The notes: generated by a model from the sequence alone, not told the origin. A DNA stretch of 64,000 nt from Panonychus citri (GCF_014898815.1 NW_026515428.1:744001-808000), one strand, 5' to 3'; positions 1 to 13,691 are shown, numbered from the stretch's first letter. Numbers and translations: made by a program.

Positions 1-1373
1 CTCATGCTCATCCGGAAATTGAATACAAGCAATCAGATCCAAGTAATGAACCGAAAAAAAATTCATACCCTGACACTCGTAATCCAAACAATCAACTTTT
101 AATCATCTTCTTTATTCCAATAATTATAACACTAATTAATCAACCTTTTTGAAAGAGAAACATCATCATCAACAACTACAGCAACAACAATTTAGATATT
201 CAATTCAACAACAATTAACTTTCTCTCTCTCGATTTCTTAATTTCTTGATAACCCTAAATCATAAATCATTTATGTTTCTTCATCGATATTGTCCTTTAA
301 TTGTTATATATTCACAATTCATAATATATACCATTTTCTTAATTGTTTCAATTTGTTTTTTTTTTCATTTCGTGACAATTTAGATGATCATTTTTTGTTA
401 AATTACAATTATGATGATTTAAGATCTCAAACAATTTACGTTTGATTTGGTTACGGTGTTAAATGGGTTATGAATTAAGCTGTTAATTAGAATAATGATT
501 GTTAATTGTTTAACTTTTTTCTCTCTCTCTCTCTGTCTTTAATTAGTTAATTTTTCTGAGAAAAAATCAAATTCTCATGATTCTCATTTGGTTCCTGGTT
601 TAACTCTTTTATTGGTTTCTATGATTCTCTTTGGGACAATTATCTATGAAGGTTGTAAATTAACGCATCGACAGACGATTCATTGATTTTTTAGATATAA
701 TTAATCACCAGAATTATAATTGTTCAACTTTTATAAATTTTTTTCTCTTTTATTTACTTTTTTGATTTACCCGCGTTTCTCCTTAACGACTGACATGTTA
801 CCCTTTTTGTTGCTAAGGGGGAAGCGAACTGAGAATCAACTGTTTCAATCATTTTGATTTTTTCTCTTACTTTTAATTCAATTGTTTGTCTTTTTTTAAA
901 TTGTTAATTCAATTAATTACTTTGTGATAGATTAAATCTTACATTTGATTGTTAACCTAATTTAATTGTTCTTAGGTTGGTATATATCGGTAAGTAGTTT
1001 ATCTTTTCGTTCTGAATCTGTGAGCGACTCAAATTTATTGTTTTCTTGTCTCATTGGTAATATTTTTGTTCACCAGATATAAAAGAAATAATTTTTTTTG
1101 TTGATTTAATTGTTGGAATTATGTTTTTTTTCATTTCTTGCTACAATTTGTGATACTTTTGTTTTAACAATGATAATTTTTTGTTTGTTAAAGTTGACAA
1201 GATTGTGTTTAGTTGTTTGGTAGGATCGGATTTTCTTTTTCTCAATCGTTTTCTATTCTAACGTTTTTGTTTTGTTTTTTCAATTGTTTTTCTTTCTCTT
1301 GATTTGGATTAAGGTTAATCTCTCTTTTGTTGGACACTTTGGGCTTTTCTTTTCGTCTCTTCTTGGTCTGTTA
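1..1373. other. Upstream region of SMG8, no gene seen
   Basis: AT-rich DNA with many T-runs and a short CT run near 521-536. No coding exon could be supported on either strand. It should hold the promoter and 5' untranslated part of the SMG8 gene, but no TATA box or other core element stands out. The frame upstream of the chosen SMG8 start stays open back to about 1272 without an ATG, so an earlier start is unlikely. Confidence 0.5.
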
Positions 1374-4300
1374 ATGGCACCCGATTTTATTTCCAAATCA
1401 TCAGGACTCAATGGAGATGTTAATTGTAAATTTAGTTTAACCAGTTTAGATAGTCTAAGGTTTGTTGTTAAAGTAACACTTTACTAAACCAATTTATTGT
1501 TAATTTTTTAATCTTTTTCTCTTTTATTTTTCTAGAGATACTTTCCAATTTCTATCAACCAATTATCCAAACTTTCGAAAGGATAAAGTATGTGTCATCT
1601 CAATTATTGGTAAATCATCTGTCGGAGCTCGAGCTTGTAAATCAACGTTAATTGACGATTGTCTTGGGAAGAATGTCTTTAGAGGAAAATTTTGTGATAA
1701 TAAGCAATTAATTGATGAATCGGTAGGTTGATTTTCATTTCGAAAGGTCGTCAAATTTCAAATCAATCGGACGTGTCTCTTATTTATATGTGTGTGTATC
1801 TCTTGATGATTAATGGATTAGCGTATCTACTTGATTATCTATACAATAGACTTGTCATGTTGAAGGATATTTTGACTCACGAAATCGGGTCATCTTTTTA
1901 CACCTAATCTCACCTTTGGATACCGATGTTATCGTTCATATAGCCAATAAATTGGATCATGAATTTGCTTCAAAGGTTTGAATAATTTTTTCCTATTTCG
2001 TTTAATAATCTTCATTCATTTAAATAGCTTTTATTATCTTAATTTTAACTCTTTTTCTTTGGTTTTCTTTTAGGGAATTTTTCAAAATTTCACTGATTTT
2101 ACTTTTAAAACAGCAAAGATTTTACTCTTTCTGTTTATCATTTCCCATATTGTTGTGATCGTTAATCCAACCCCACACTTTGATCTCAATTACCTTCAAT
2201 TATTTCGATTACTGGACATTACTCGAATTAAAACATCACCGTTAGTCTCAGAGATTCTTCGTGATTTTCCCAATATTTCCGATGATTGGGTCTTCAGTGG
2301 TCGTCCCTGTTCACCTCGTGTACTTTTCGTATTTGAAGCTTATAGAAATTCACCAATTATCGCAAATAATAAACGAATCTATGAGCAACACTTAGAAGAT
2401 CAAATTTACCGTTTCTTGCGGAAAAGTCGCATCATAACCAATATTTGTGCCAACTCGTTATTCGCCATTTGTAATCAATCGGATTTTGTTTACATTTCAA
2501 CCCAAGATCCAACAATCAGAGATTCTCATGAATTTTTACAATCTCTTATGATTAAATTGTGCTCCCAAAAGCAAATCAATGACATCGATGAAGAATCTAA
2601 TGGTGGTAAAACATTTTATCAATTTCTTTGGTCTCACATTTCAACTGCATTGACTAAGGGATTTGACGATAATGTTGGTCGGCACAATGCGGTTACCGTT
2701 TTCGAGCTTCCGGTTGTGGAAGATTTTTTTCTTGTCACTGAAAAGTTACATCAATTATTCTTCAATTTGGATGATGATCCATACAAGGATTCGCTGCCAT
2801 TGCTTAATCAGATGAGAAATTCACTTGACATTGATACTCGATTTTCTGAGGGTCGATGTTCAAAGGTATTACCAATCGCTTTCAGCATCTATCAGGAAGG
2901 TTTACCTTCTCATTATACATCAGATTTTCATGTTCGTAAAGTGGCCCAAGCGATGCACTTTTTCACAGTTCAATCTCGAGGTCCTGCTTTGTACAATTAT
3001 TTACGACAATTAAAGGAAGAATGTGATAACTTCTGGAATAATGGGCGACAAATGTGCGAAGTAATCAGTTTAACTGGGAACAATTGTATTAATCCAGTTC
3101 ATCGGACCAAACCGGAAGATGATGACCATTATGATGATTTACTTTCCAAAACTGATCCAAATTATCCAATTATGCCTCATTGTAGTGGTGTTAAAATTAC
3201 CTCAGCTTGTGACTGTGGTCGACGTCAGGCCAATCGGGAAGATCCGTTTACCGTTAAATCAGCAAATCATGATTTCTACAATACTTTCTCTGGTAAATGT
3301 AATTGTCACCATTTGGAGCGTGTTGAGTTTCCCGTTTTCCAGCCAAGTACAGCCGACATTAGACCTGCTAAATTGAACCGTTTCTTTGATCGTTACGATG
3401 ATGCTGAACTTGATTCGAGTGGTACTGAACCTGAAAGTCAACCTGGAACCGAACAAGCCTCTTTAACTGATCTCTCTCAGGCAATGGCTGGTGAACAAAG
3501 TTTAGAACCATTTAGACGAACCGGTGCTTCCGGCAAAGAAACGGGACAAAGTGGAGATAAATCAGTTGACCCGATGAGAATTGGTGATCTTAAAGAAACC
3601 GTAAAAGGCCAAGAATCACCTTGTCCAGAAACACCGAAAAAACTGCTGACCACCAATGACGAGAAAACAAAATCAAATTCAATTAAAAGCGGAGGATCAG
3701 CTGTTGATGATTACGATGATGTAGATAATTGTAAGAATAACAGTCAACTGACCAAAAGTGATACCCTTAATCATAATGTTGCGAATGGAGGTGTTGCTGA
3801 AGCAAATGATAATAATAATACTGGGGACGATGAAGAAGATGACGGAGAAGAAGATGATGATGATGATGATGATGAAATTGGTGAAGGAGTTGATAAAAGC
3901 CGAGATATCCAATTAATTATCCGAGAATATAATCGATCACCACATTCATCGATATTTAATCAACACTCGACAATTGAATATCTTCCCGGGATGTTACATT
4001 CACAATCCCCTCCCGGTTTGTTACCAAAATTTTCATCCTGGTCTTTGGTTTGCTTAGGATCATCAAGCCTCTACTCCCACAACATGGGAGTTCAAGATCA
4101 ACCGGGCTTCATTTCGGGGACCAATTTCCTGCTTCCATGGGATGTCACCGTTAAACTTGAACATTCAGGTCAACTTCCGCCTCTATGGGAAGGTAAAAGG
4201 CCTCCAGGAATTAAGAATAAAAAAACTTTGAAAGGTAAACTCAAAAATCGTTAATTTTTCATTCAATTTTCATTTTTTTATCGATTCTATTGATACTCCA

Positions 4301-4981
4301 ACTTGAATCTAATTTATGTTTGCTTGTTAATTTGTTTGATCAGATGGAACTCAATTTACTGTTAAAATTTTTATCGGAGTGGAATATGAATGCCCCAGGG
4401 GCCATCGATTCATGTCATCAAAACCAGCGAGTGTGCTGAAAGCCACTAAGGGAATTGTTAAGGAAAATGCTAATTTAATTGCTTCCAATGATATGCCAGT
4501 TTTTATTCCTTGTGTTTGCAGGTAAATTAGTAAATTGTTACTGGAAAATTTTCTCGATAGATTAAGAAAAAAAAGGAAAATATTAATACATTCATGTTAT
4601 TCTTTCTCTCTTAATCTGGTGATATCGATTTTTCTCTTTCTTTTTAATTTCAACTTCTTTTTTCTCATTTGTGCTCGTAGTCGATCTGGTAAACTATTGT
4701 ATGGACAATTAATGAGGCTTCATGTCGTTACACCAAAAGCTCCAGTCCATGTGACTCTTAATCCTCGAGTTCAACCAGCACCGAATCCTTGTCCAATATT
4801 TTCACCAGGCAACTTGGAACCTGTTAAATTATCACAATCAGCTTATTGGATTTTAAGATTACCATTTGTTTACCAAGGTGATCATGGTGTTTATATGCCA
4901 TATAAGGATCGACTTGATTCCTGTCGATTACTTAAAGATACCTATGGTATATCGGATTACGTTTCAAAGCCAAAAAAATGA
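1374..4981 (+). CDS. SMG8: SMG8, nonsense-mediated mRNA decay factor
   Basis: SMG8 is a subunit of the SMG1C complex (SMG1-SMG8-SMG9), which controls UPF1 phosphorylation in nonsense-mediated mRNA decay. Six exons join in phase: 1374-1459, 1536-1722, 1850-1975, 2074-4234, 4344-4521, 4681-4981, giving 1012 residues, close to the roughly 990 of human SMG8. The N-terminal exons give the P-loop-like start (VISIIGKSSVG) and a NRVIFLHL strand. The large exon carries the family motif SGRPCSPRVLFVFE and a cysteine-rich block with CDCGRRQANREDPF, then CNCHH. A family-atypical, strongly acidic low-complexity stretch lies at 3820-3880. The last two exons give VEYECPRGHRF and the conserved C-terminus with LRLPFVYQG. 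The start is the first ATG in an open frame. No frame damage is seen. Confidence 0.93.
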
Positions 4982-7643
4982 ACTTAATTAACGATTATCA
5001 AAAAGGATACTAATAATTATGATGATTTAATGGCAAGAAGATGAAATCTTACTACTCTCACTCTCTCTCTCACTTTCTTCATCACTCTTCCTATCCATCA
5101 AAAAGAGGTGTGTTGAAAATTGGAAACCTTTCAATCAAAAGGATGGATATGATTTAATCGAGGATAAATCATAGAAAAAGAATAATTTTCCATAAAAAAA
5201 TCATCACCTGTTGTGATGTTACAAATTGTCTTTGATTAGTTACAATTAACCTTAAGGTTGTCAATCTTTACCTGAATTTGGTTGGTATTATCAATTAATG
5301 ATTCGTAAAGAAAAACTAAACTAGACTTGTAATTATTGATAAAGACAATTTGTTAATCACTTTTAAAACTCTGGTTTTACCAAGAAAAGCAAACAAACAC
5401 AAATACAGAAACAATTTGGTTAATTGTTGATCCATTGTGTTTACATGATTATATGAACAAGCAAATTGAAAATCGCTCAACTTGTAAAAACTAATTAACG
5501 TTAATTACCCATTGATTGTTATCTAATTTGACCCAAAGAGCGAACAGATTAATCTTAATTGTTAAAAGGGAAAAAAATTACAACTACTAATATACTAAAG
5601 GATAATTAACAATTAACAGTTTAATCTTATCACCATCTAAAGATTATCCTATTGTCTTAAACATATTAAATAATCTTCTCAATTTGATAACTAATCAAAT
5701 GCAATGTAATAAACGTAATTATCGTTAATTGTCACGTATCAACTTTGGAAAAAGTTGAAAAACAATTAACAACATTTTACACACTAATTAAATCAATGGG
5801 TAAATCAATTAATCAATCAAAAATAACACTGACATAAACACAATAAACACTAAACATACACACGGAATCAAATTGTGATTAAAATTGTTCTCATGTTGAT
5901 TAATCACAATTTGTTTTCAAGGAGAATTTTAAAAATCTCTTTTTCTATTTATATAAAACTAACAATCTAAACAAAGAAGAAGAAGAAAAAAAAACATCAA
6001 TGACAATCAATCGATACTTTTTTTCCCCGTAAACGAATCAATTAACTAATAAATTAATTTGATTTGACAATTAAATTAACCATTTTGTTTACCTTTTCCT
6101 ATCCGGTTAATAATTGATTGGCTTGAAAAGTGAAACAGTTTGATGAGGAAACAATTGATTCCCGAAAATTGTGATGATCTTCAAAATAGATACTTGACTG
6201 TTAATTGTTACTTATCTGAATTAACTAATTACGATTGTAAAGCATAAAAATATCAATGATTTATATTAGATAAACATTTATTATTTACCCAAAGAGTTGA
6301 GAGAGAAATCAATTGATACTTATAATCATTACCATTAACAATTAAGAGAGATAATAATTTATCCCAAAGTTTTTCATTCGCCTACGTAACAATTATATTT
6401 ATTACATTTGTCTATTTATATATACATACACTTATCTTTAATAATACTACAATAATCAACTAATTGTGATTAACTGATTACATTGTAATACAAAAGGAAA
6501 CAAAGTATAATTTATGAACATTTGATTACAATTTGAAAAAAAGGGAGAGAAATAAAAGTTTACTTGTGAATATCAATTAGAATTGAAATTACAGGTTAAT
6601 TGGAACATTTTAACAATACAATTAATTAATTGTAAAACTACATTTAACAAAAATCGTCAACAATTAACATAATCAAACAAAACTTTAGACAAACAAAAGG
6701 TAACAATTAACATGCTCATCTTCATCATGCTGTTCAAAGATGAAAACATTTCATATTACATTAAGGGAGAATAGTAAATTTACTAATTAACTTAATTTAA
6801 CTTTTGACATTTCACTTAAAGATTATTTAGATTTGTATTCACAATTGCAATTTGTTTTAATTGTTGAGAAGAAATTGGAACCGGTCGACCGTTTGAATTT
6901 GCCGCTTTTCGCGCGTAACCATGGAAACAAATGAATTTTGTGTATCAATTGAGCTTTTCAGTTAAAGGGAAGGACTTTAACTAAACATGTTAAAATTAAT
7001 CTGATAATTTATCAACTTTTACTCTCTCACAGTTTTAATAATACAGGGCAATTTATCTTCCTCTTTCTTTTCTCGTCTCTCTCTCTTTATCTTCATCATT
7101 TACTTTCTATCAGTGAATGTGTATGTGTGTTTGTCTGTGTCTCCCTTTCTCTCTTTCCATTCATCTCTTTTGATAATCGTGTTGATTTTTTGTTCTATTC
7201 GATGTTAATTTTTTCTTCTTTTTCTCCTTCTTCTTCTTGTTTATTACTCTTTTCCTCTAAATCTTTCTGTCATTGATTCGGTGTGTCTGTTGTGTTATTT
7301 TCATTCACCTCTTTTTTCTTCTCATCCAATTATTTATATATTTTTCGAATCGTAAACAACAACAACAACAACATCTTCCTCATCATCATCATCATCATCA
7401 TCGTTTTTCTTCTGTCTGGTTCTCTTATTTTTACAGGGTGGAAAGAAAAGTTTTCCTTTTTTTTGGTTTATTCTTAGAAAACAACAACAAAATCAAAGAG
7501 AAAAAGAATCTTCTTCTCCAATTAATTTAATTCTATTCTCTTAGTGTTCTTCTTATATATTTTCCCTCTTTCTCTCTCTATCTCTTTGTGAGTGGATTTT
7601 TGTTTGTTTGTGAGTGAGTATTTTTCCATCTCCTGCCACCTTA
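4982..7643. other. Intergenic region with the probable IRS promoter and leader
   Basis: No gene is supported. From 4982 to about 6860 it is AT-rich with dense CAATTAA/TTAATTG words. A short GC-richer island at 6885-6930 carries candidate regulatory sites (listed separately). From 7020 to 7600 the plus strand is CT-rich with CAACAA and CATCAT runs, which looks like the 5' untranslated region of the insulin receptor substrate gene. The short ORFs at 7273-7530 are translated simple repeats. Confidence 0.5.
6881..6930. promoter_or_regulatory. Candidate promoter island: E2F-like and X-box-like sites
   Basis: A GC-rich patch in very AT-rich DNA, about 0.7 kb before the IRS coding start. TTTCGCGC at 6907-6914 fits the E2F consensus TTTSSCGC. 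GTAACCATGGAAAC at 6915-6928 resembles the imperfect palindrome of RFX X-boxes, with one core mismatch. A partial palindrome around AACCGGTCGACCG lies at 6882-6896. These are pattern matches only. Confidence 0.3.
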
Positions 7644-9560
7644 ATGCCATTCATTTTAAAAGCGTGTTTACTTAAATATAAGCGAACTAAATCAATAAAG
7701 GAAAGATTTTTTGTTCTACATTCACCAACACCGATTTCAGCAGCAACAACAACAACAATAACATCATTAACATCACCAATAAGCAGCACAATTTTCCCTT
7801 CCAATGGCAGTGAAAACGGTAAACCACCAGCTCGATTAGAGTATTATGAAAGTGAAAGAAAATTTCGCTCTGGGTCACCTTGTAAGGCTTCCATTATACT
7901 TAAAGATTGTTTCAATATAAGCCGGAAACATGGAACCAAAGAAACTGATCATATAATGTTCATCTTTACAAAGGAAGATTGTTACACTTTCTATTTTGAT
8001 GATGAAAGAAATTTACTTGATTGGTTTACCCTTCTAATTGAATTAACCGAAATACACCTTAAATCATCACGTTATCAAAGAGTATGGCAGGTAACCCTAC
8101 CCAAGAATCAAAATACTGAGAGAGAAAATTTAACCGGAACTTATAGACTTTGTCTAACCAATGATAAAAAGTTACACCTTGTCAAGGTTGCACCAAATGA
8201 ACTTGAACCAATCCTTCATGAGTTACCACTTTCCTGTGTTCGTCGTTTCAGTCATAATAAAAAATATTTCATCGTTGAACTTGGACGTGGAGCTGCTATT
8301 GGAGCGGGTAATTTGTGCATGTTAACGGACGATGGAGCAACAACCCATGATATCCATGAATCCATATTAAGAGTAATTGACTACCAACCAACATTCACAT
8401 TAAATAAGGTCTCAACCAATGGATCACTTCAAAATCTAAGGTAAGCTTGTCAATCGAGTTGTAAGAAGAGAGAGAGAGAGAAAAAAAAAGTCAATCAACA
8501 AGAACAAAATTGAAACCTTAAAGAAGACAGAGATAGAGAAAAAAAAGCTTATTAAGATTATCATGATAAACATCATTATCACCATGATCATGAAGATGAT
8601 GATGATCTTCATGGGAAAACGAGTAAATCTAGACTTTCATCAGAAAGAAGAGAGAGAGAGAGAGCAAGAGAAAGAGAGATGAAGATGATCTCTTGTTTAC
8701 TAGACAAAAGTAATTTATTCTGATATACTAACATTGTAAGAGAAGATGAAAATCTGCTAATTGCTAACCAATTAGTCGATGATGGTTAACTAGCCTCAGA
8801 TTTTACTTTAATTAACTTTACTCATCATACCAACTTGATGTAAACAAGTTCAATGACTAGATTGGCATTGAAATGCAATCGACCTTTAAATAAACCATTT
8901 TTTTTTCTGTTGTTGTTGTTATTGTGGTAAAGAAAATACAACCATGTTATTATTATTATCATTATTATTATACTTTCTATTATTGTAATAATATGACATT
9001 GAATTTTGTTTGTTCGTTTTCCTCTTTATCTCTTTTTTTTTCTCTCTCTCTCTCTCTCTCACTGTAATATTTTCCTCTCACTAATTCTCTTTTTCTATGT
9101 GTATCATTTTTCCCTCTTTTTTATTATTAGAACACCAATTCACCATTCAGTCTATGATTCGGAAACAACATTGCGACCAAGAAGTGCATCTACCAGTGAA
9201 TGTTGTCGACCCATTTCATTTAGAGGACGTCGGATAAGCCGGGAAAATACAATCGGCGGCGGGATGAGTAATCCTCAGCCCATACCAATAGGAATACCAA
9301 TTAACGGGGGCAGTAATGGTTGCTCAAGCCACTCCAGTGGTCAATCTTCCCAATCACATTCACTCACCTCACCAGGTTCCTATTACGATAATGACGAGAT
9401 GCAGGATGATGGTTACGTTCCAATGAAACCTCTTGATCTTTCATCGTCCGAGGCACTTGAATTAAGTGTTAATAGTTACAAATCATCAATTGATTCACCA
9501 ACAATATTTAACGCTTCGTCAGATTTATCACCAACCACCACTGGGATATTGAGACACTGA
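7644..9560 (+). CDS. Short insulin receptor substrate (IRS/chico-like): PH, PTB, one YVPM
   Basis: Adaptor that docks on activated insulin/IGF receptors and recruits PI3-kinase. Exons 7644-8440 and 9131-9560 join in phase 2 to give 408 residues. A PH domain (about 3-135) shows RFFVLH and PARLEYYESE, which match vertebrate IRS PH domains, with a Thr/Ser-rich insertion at about 31-55. A PTB domain (about 145-248) shows VWQVTLPK, TGTYRLCL and the helix THDIHESIL. After it comes the IRS-typical LRPRSAS segment, then a Ser/Gly-rich tail with one PI3K-binding YVPM (361-364) beside YYDNDEM. Drosophila chico is near 970 residues and has several YxxM sites, so this tail is strikingly short. The ATG at 7644 is the first after an in-frame stop at 7611. 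A longer product from unseen downstream exons cannot be excluded. Confidence 0.85.
8441..9130 (+). other. Intron of the IRS gene
   Basis: A 690-base GT-AG intron starting GTAAGC and ending TTATTATTAG. It holds GA-rich runs (8465-8480, 8648-8680), a TTATTA run near 8946-8970 and a CT run at 9043-9061. No exon was recognised inside it. Confidence 0.7.
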
Positions 9561-11038
9561 AAAAAGGAAGAAGATATATAAACTTATCTATTATATTTTT
9601 CTCTTTCGATATTTTGTGTTTTTCTTTTCGATGTTTTTTTTTTGTGTTTTTCTTCCTCCATTTAAAGTTAATTAAAAAAAAATTGATCAACTTTTTTTCT
9701 TTTACAAAAAAAACCAAAACAAATCACTATTGTAAATACTCAACTTTCATTCATGTTTTGAAACTGTTAATTGTTATTCTTCCTGTTTGATTGTTTGAAT
9801 GGGAAAGGAAAACAAAAAATTACAATCAGTCTCACTCTCTTTTTCTGGCAACAGTTATGATTATGGAAAAGTTTATAATTAATTTGCTCATTAATTATGA
9901 GAAACAAAGTCAGTGTGTCAGAAATGTTGATGTTTTGATTGTTTCCATTCAACAATCGATGAGGTAAAATTAAATTCTAGTTAATTGTGTTTCCATTTCT
10001 GACAAGGTAAAAAGATGAAACAATTAAGCGAAACGATAAAGTTTAGATTTTAACTTTTCACTTGTTTATTACCTTTTCTCTCTTTAATTGTGATTAGTTT
10101 AATCACTAATCTCTTTTTCTGATTGGTAATTGATAATAACAATAAATGTTTTTTTCCTTTTCTATTCATTCCGAGTAAATTAAATTTTCCAAGGAAAATC
10201 CAATCAGATTGGAAATCTCTTGTTTTCTTTTTGCATAAAACTTTTTTGTTTTTCTCTTTTGTAAAAATTATGGCCAACAATTAACTCTCTCTCTTTTCAG
10301 GTAATATTATCCTTTTTGTTTACAGTTAGCTTTTATTACAACTGTTTAATTAATTGTCTTTGTTGTATTTTCCATTTTATAATTGTTAATCTTTTCCTGT
10401 TTCTTTTCATATCTTGTACCAAGTTTGAGATTTTCTGTTTGCTTTTTATTGCGAAGTTGATGATGAAGAAGAAGAAGAAAACAAAGGTGAAAGGTGAAGA
10501 TGATGAATAGAATGATGATCAAGATGAAGATGAAGACAACAAAAAACGCTGAAGAAGAGAAAAGACATGTCATATTTACATGTTTTGTCTTTTTTTTTGT
10601 TCGATTTAAAGTTTAACGATATCGTTGGAAATCATTATCATCATCGTATAAGAAAAAGTGTTTTTGTTTGTTTATAATAAGTTGAATAAGGAAAACAAAA
10701 CCTCAAATTCAGGCCAAATGATACAAGTCATGGTGTGGAGGTGTTGTTGTTGTTGTTATTGATGATGATGATGATGATAATGATGACGATGATGTGGTTG
10801 ACTCGAAAGAAATGATTTCTATATATATATATATATTCCTCTTTTTTTTACTTTTCCTTGTTTTTTTCCTTCTTCTTTCATGATAAGTTTGAGTCTTTTG
10901 AAATATAAAAAAAACTCATGAATCAACATGTTGAATTCATGAAACAAAAACAATATTTATAATAATATATTTATATTTTTTTCTTAAATGAGGGATTTGT
11001 TATAGTTGTTGTTGTCCAAAGGTTTTCAGGGATTAAGG
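9561..11038. other. Intergenic region between converging IRS and FOXN genes
   Basis: AT-rich DNA between two 3' ends. It holds GATGAT runs (10458-10530, 10762-10795), an AT run at 10821-10833 and T-rich stretches. The small ORFs here are low-complexity translations and are not supported as genes. Confidence 0.5.
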
Positions 11039-13575
11039 TTAATCTTGGCTTCGTTCTCGGCGTTTTTTTATCATTCCAATTGAATTGATATCCACTGAAT
11101 TTTTTGTTACATTATCAATTATATTTTTCACTGAGGATGGTGGTGAAAGTGGTAATGTTATCGTTGTTGATTGTTGTTGGTGTATTGTTGGTGCAAGTTG
11201 ATTGGTTTTATCATCTTTTGTTTTTACTTCTAATCCTCGAGTTGCCAGATTAAGTAAGGCTTGAGCTCCTTTGAGTCCATCCTCATCATTAACATCAACT
11301 TTTCTTTTCATTAAAACGCTTCCTCGACTTTTTCTGCCATTATTATTATTGTTATTGTTATTTTCAGTGTTAATTGGTACTTTTTCCGTTAAATTGTTAG
11401 ATTCAGTTGTTGATTGGTTTTGCTTTTGTATTGTCAGGGATGTTGGTGGTGTTGGTATTACTCTAATTATTGGATTGATTATTGATGGTGTTGTTGTTAA
11501 TTTTGTGGTGCTTGTTGTTTCTGAGTTGATTGATTTTTGAGCTTCATTTAATAATTTAGTATTCTGTTTCTTTGATTCATTAGATCGGCTGAAATAGTTA
11601 TGATCATCAGTTGGATTATTGTAGATTGTTGAATTATCATCATCATTATCATCAAGAGTTTTATCTGATGGTTCACTGTTGGAGCAGAAAAAAATAATAA
11701 TAAAAATCAAAGAGAAAATAATAATTAATATCTTTCGGATTTGCCATGATTAGAAAAAAAAATTATCTTGATAATTTTAGATTGATACCTTTTTACATCA
11801 GTGATTAAAGATCTGCTCTCTTCTGAATTGTAACGAGTTAAGGTTAACATCGATTGAGCGGCATCAGCTTCTTCAGATTCTGTTTTAGGAAGATGGTAAT
11901 GGAAGGAGTGGGAGAAAAAGAGAGAGAGAAAGTGAAGAAGATAAGTAAGTAACCAAATATAATTTGATGTTATTAGTTTGACAATCTGATAATCAAAACA
12001 AAAAAAGATTATATTAAATTTGGGAAACAACATAGAAACGAGTCTTTTTGGTTGTGAAACATTTTCAGTTGTGAAGATCCGTCTCTATGTTTGTGAAAAA
12101 AAATGTAGAGAGAGAGAGAGAGAGAGAGAGAGCGGGAGAAAGGTAACATTCGGTAGATGGGAAAGGTGAGTGAGCAAGTGAGAAACTATGGTAGCCTAGT
12201 GAAAAAAGAGGGAGAATTGGATTAAGGTAATAGGAATAGCCAAACAATTAACGATGTAGAAAAACGAATCGATTGGTGACATGGAAACCACAATTTTGTA
12301 GATTCAAGACTAACCTCGATTTATAATTGGAATCAATAATCTTTTGCCCAACAAAGGTGAGTTTCCAATTTGAGGTATTTGGTCAAAAGTTAAAATCTTC
12401 CGAGAGTCACTACAATTGAACGAGAGAGAGAGAAACAAATAATTTACAGTTAATTGATAAATCTTACAAACTGGATCAAGATATCCAAAGTTAAACTTAG
12501 TTAGTTAGATGCAACGTTGTAAGATGAATTTGTTAATGTAAATTTTCAACTTCAAATTGATGTTGATTGCTTACTTTAAGCCTCGATTTTTAGAAGAGGT
12601 CAGCTCATTGATTGGTGTTATTTTAAAGTTCGTTTTAGCTGTTGACATATAAGGATAGATGTGAGCTGGAGTTCGTCGGACAGCTTGTAGTAAATTAGGC
12701 CTTAGATCGGGGTCGACACACCAAAGGGAACCTTTACCAACAATCTAAATGATGGAAAGAAGAGAAAATAATATTATCATCATTATCTAACGAAAGAGAA
12801 AATTGATTCGATTCGATTTGGTTTGCTTTTCTTTTTTTTAGCTTTTCTTTTTTTCTTTATAAGTTAGTCAATCGCTTACGGGAACAAGTTCGTCTTTTCC
12901 TTTGTCCAGTTTTTTGAAACATTTGTTTAATGAAAGATTATGTCGAACAGTATTTTTCCAACCACTGGGAGAGTTTTGATAATATGGAAAATGTTCAACT
13001 ATCCATGCATAAATATCCTTAACAGGTAATGCTTTTGATGAGGATGATTCGATTGCCATGAAAATAAGGGAGCTAAATGAGTAGGGTGGCTTAGCGTGAA
13101 TGTGAATTTTAGGATTATATGGCACCGGTGGAACTGAACAGGGAAGATTTGAACCATCATCTTTGTTAATTGAACAACTTTCATCTTCTGGTGAAGAGCA
13201 AACATCATCAGGATAAACATTTTCATTTTCTTCTTTGATAAAATGAACAATATTATCTTTACTGGTAAAAGTATCTCCACAAGCATCATCAGAATCTGAA
13301 TCATCTGTTCCAAAATGATCATCAAGTAAATCACTTAATCCACCTCCATCTCTTCCTTTACCTCCTCCTTTATCTCCGCTACTGGTCACTGAGGTCATAC
13401 TTTTCAATAGGTTACGATCTTGAAGCCAAGTTAAATTGGTAAGATCATCATTATCATCGACACCACCAACTGTTGATCCAATTGTTGTTACACCAATTTC
13501 ACCAACACTAACACCTCCTTCATCGTCCAGATCGGTGTTACTTTTTTTATTACTAATACCATCATTTAAACCCAT
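11039..13575 (-). CDS. Forkhead transcription factor, FOXN2/3 (CHES-1-like) type
   Basis: Nuclear DNA-binding regulator of the FOXN2/FOXN3 group. Five exons join in phase on the minus strand: 13575-12880, 12744-12575, 12409-12315, 11879-11789, 11675-11039, giving 562 residues. An acidic N-terminal part includes DDLTNLTWLQDRNLL, matching the FOXN3 N-terminal motif. The forkhead domain (about 161-258) has KPPYSFSSLIFMAIE, the recognition helix NTVRHNLSLNKCF and wing GKGSLWCVDPD, and is split by an intron after KGKDELVP, a typical FOXN position. The small exon 12315-12409 is needed to keep phase between its neighbours. The tail is Asn/Thr-rich and ends with a conserved-looking KGAQALLNLA helix and a basic KKRRERS end that may act in nuclear import. 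FOXN3 in vertebrates is about 490 residues. Confidence 0.9.
11880..12314 (-). other. FOXN intron with AG microsatellite
   Basis: This 435-base intron lies between the third and fourth exons. It holds an AG dinucleotide run at 12107-12132. No coding signal beyond the flanking exons is seen. Confidence 0.65.
12107..12132. repeat. (AG)n microsatellite
   Basis: About 13 AG units inside a FOXN intron. Confidence 0.95.
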
Positions 13576-13691
13576 TGTTTAGAAAGTTACTTGGTAACCA
13601 AATCAATTTGATAGCAATTTGCTTGTCACTAAATGAATCAATACCAATTCCAAGGATTCCCCGTAGAAACTGTTGTCTCTTTGCTTCCGAA

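Noticed and set aside
7273..7530. Plus-strand ORFs of 64-85 codons before the IRS gene
   Set aside because: Poly-Gln, poly-His and poly-Ile from repeats in a likely leader, in two frames at once.
11271..11540. 89-codon plus-strand ORF over the FOXN last exon
   Set aside because: It is the antisense shadow of the FOXN C-terminal coding sequence.
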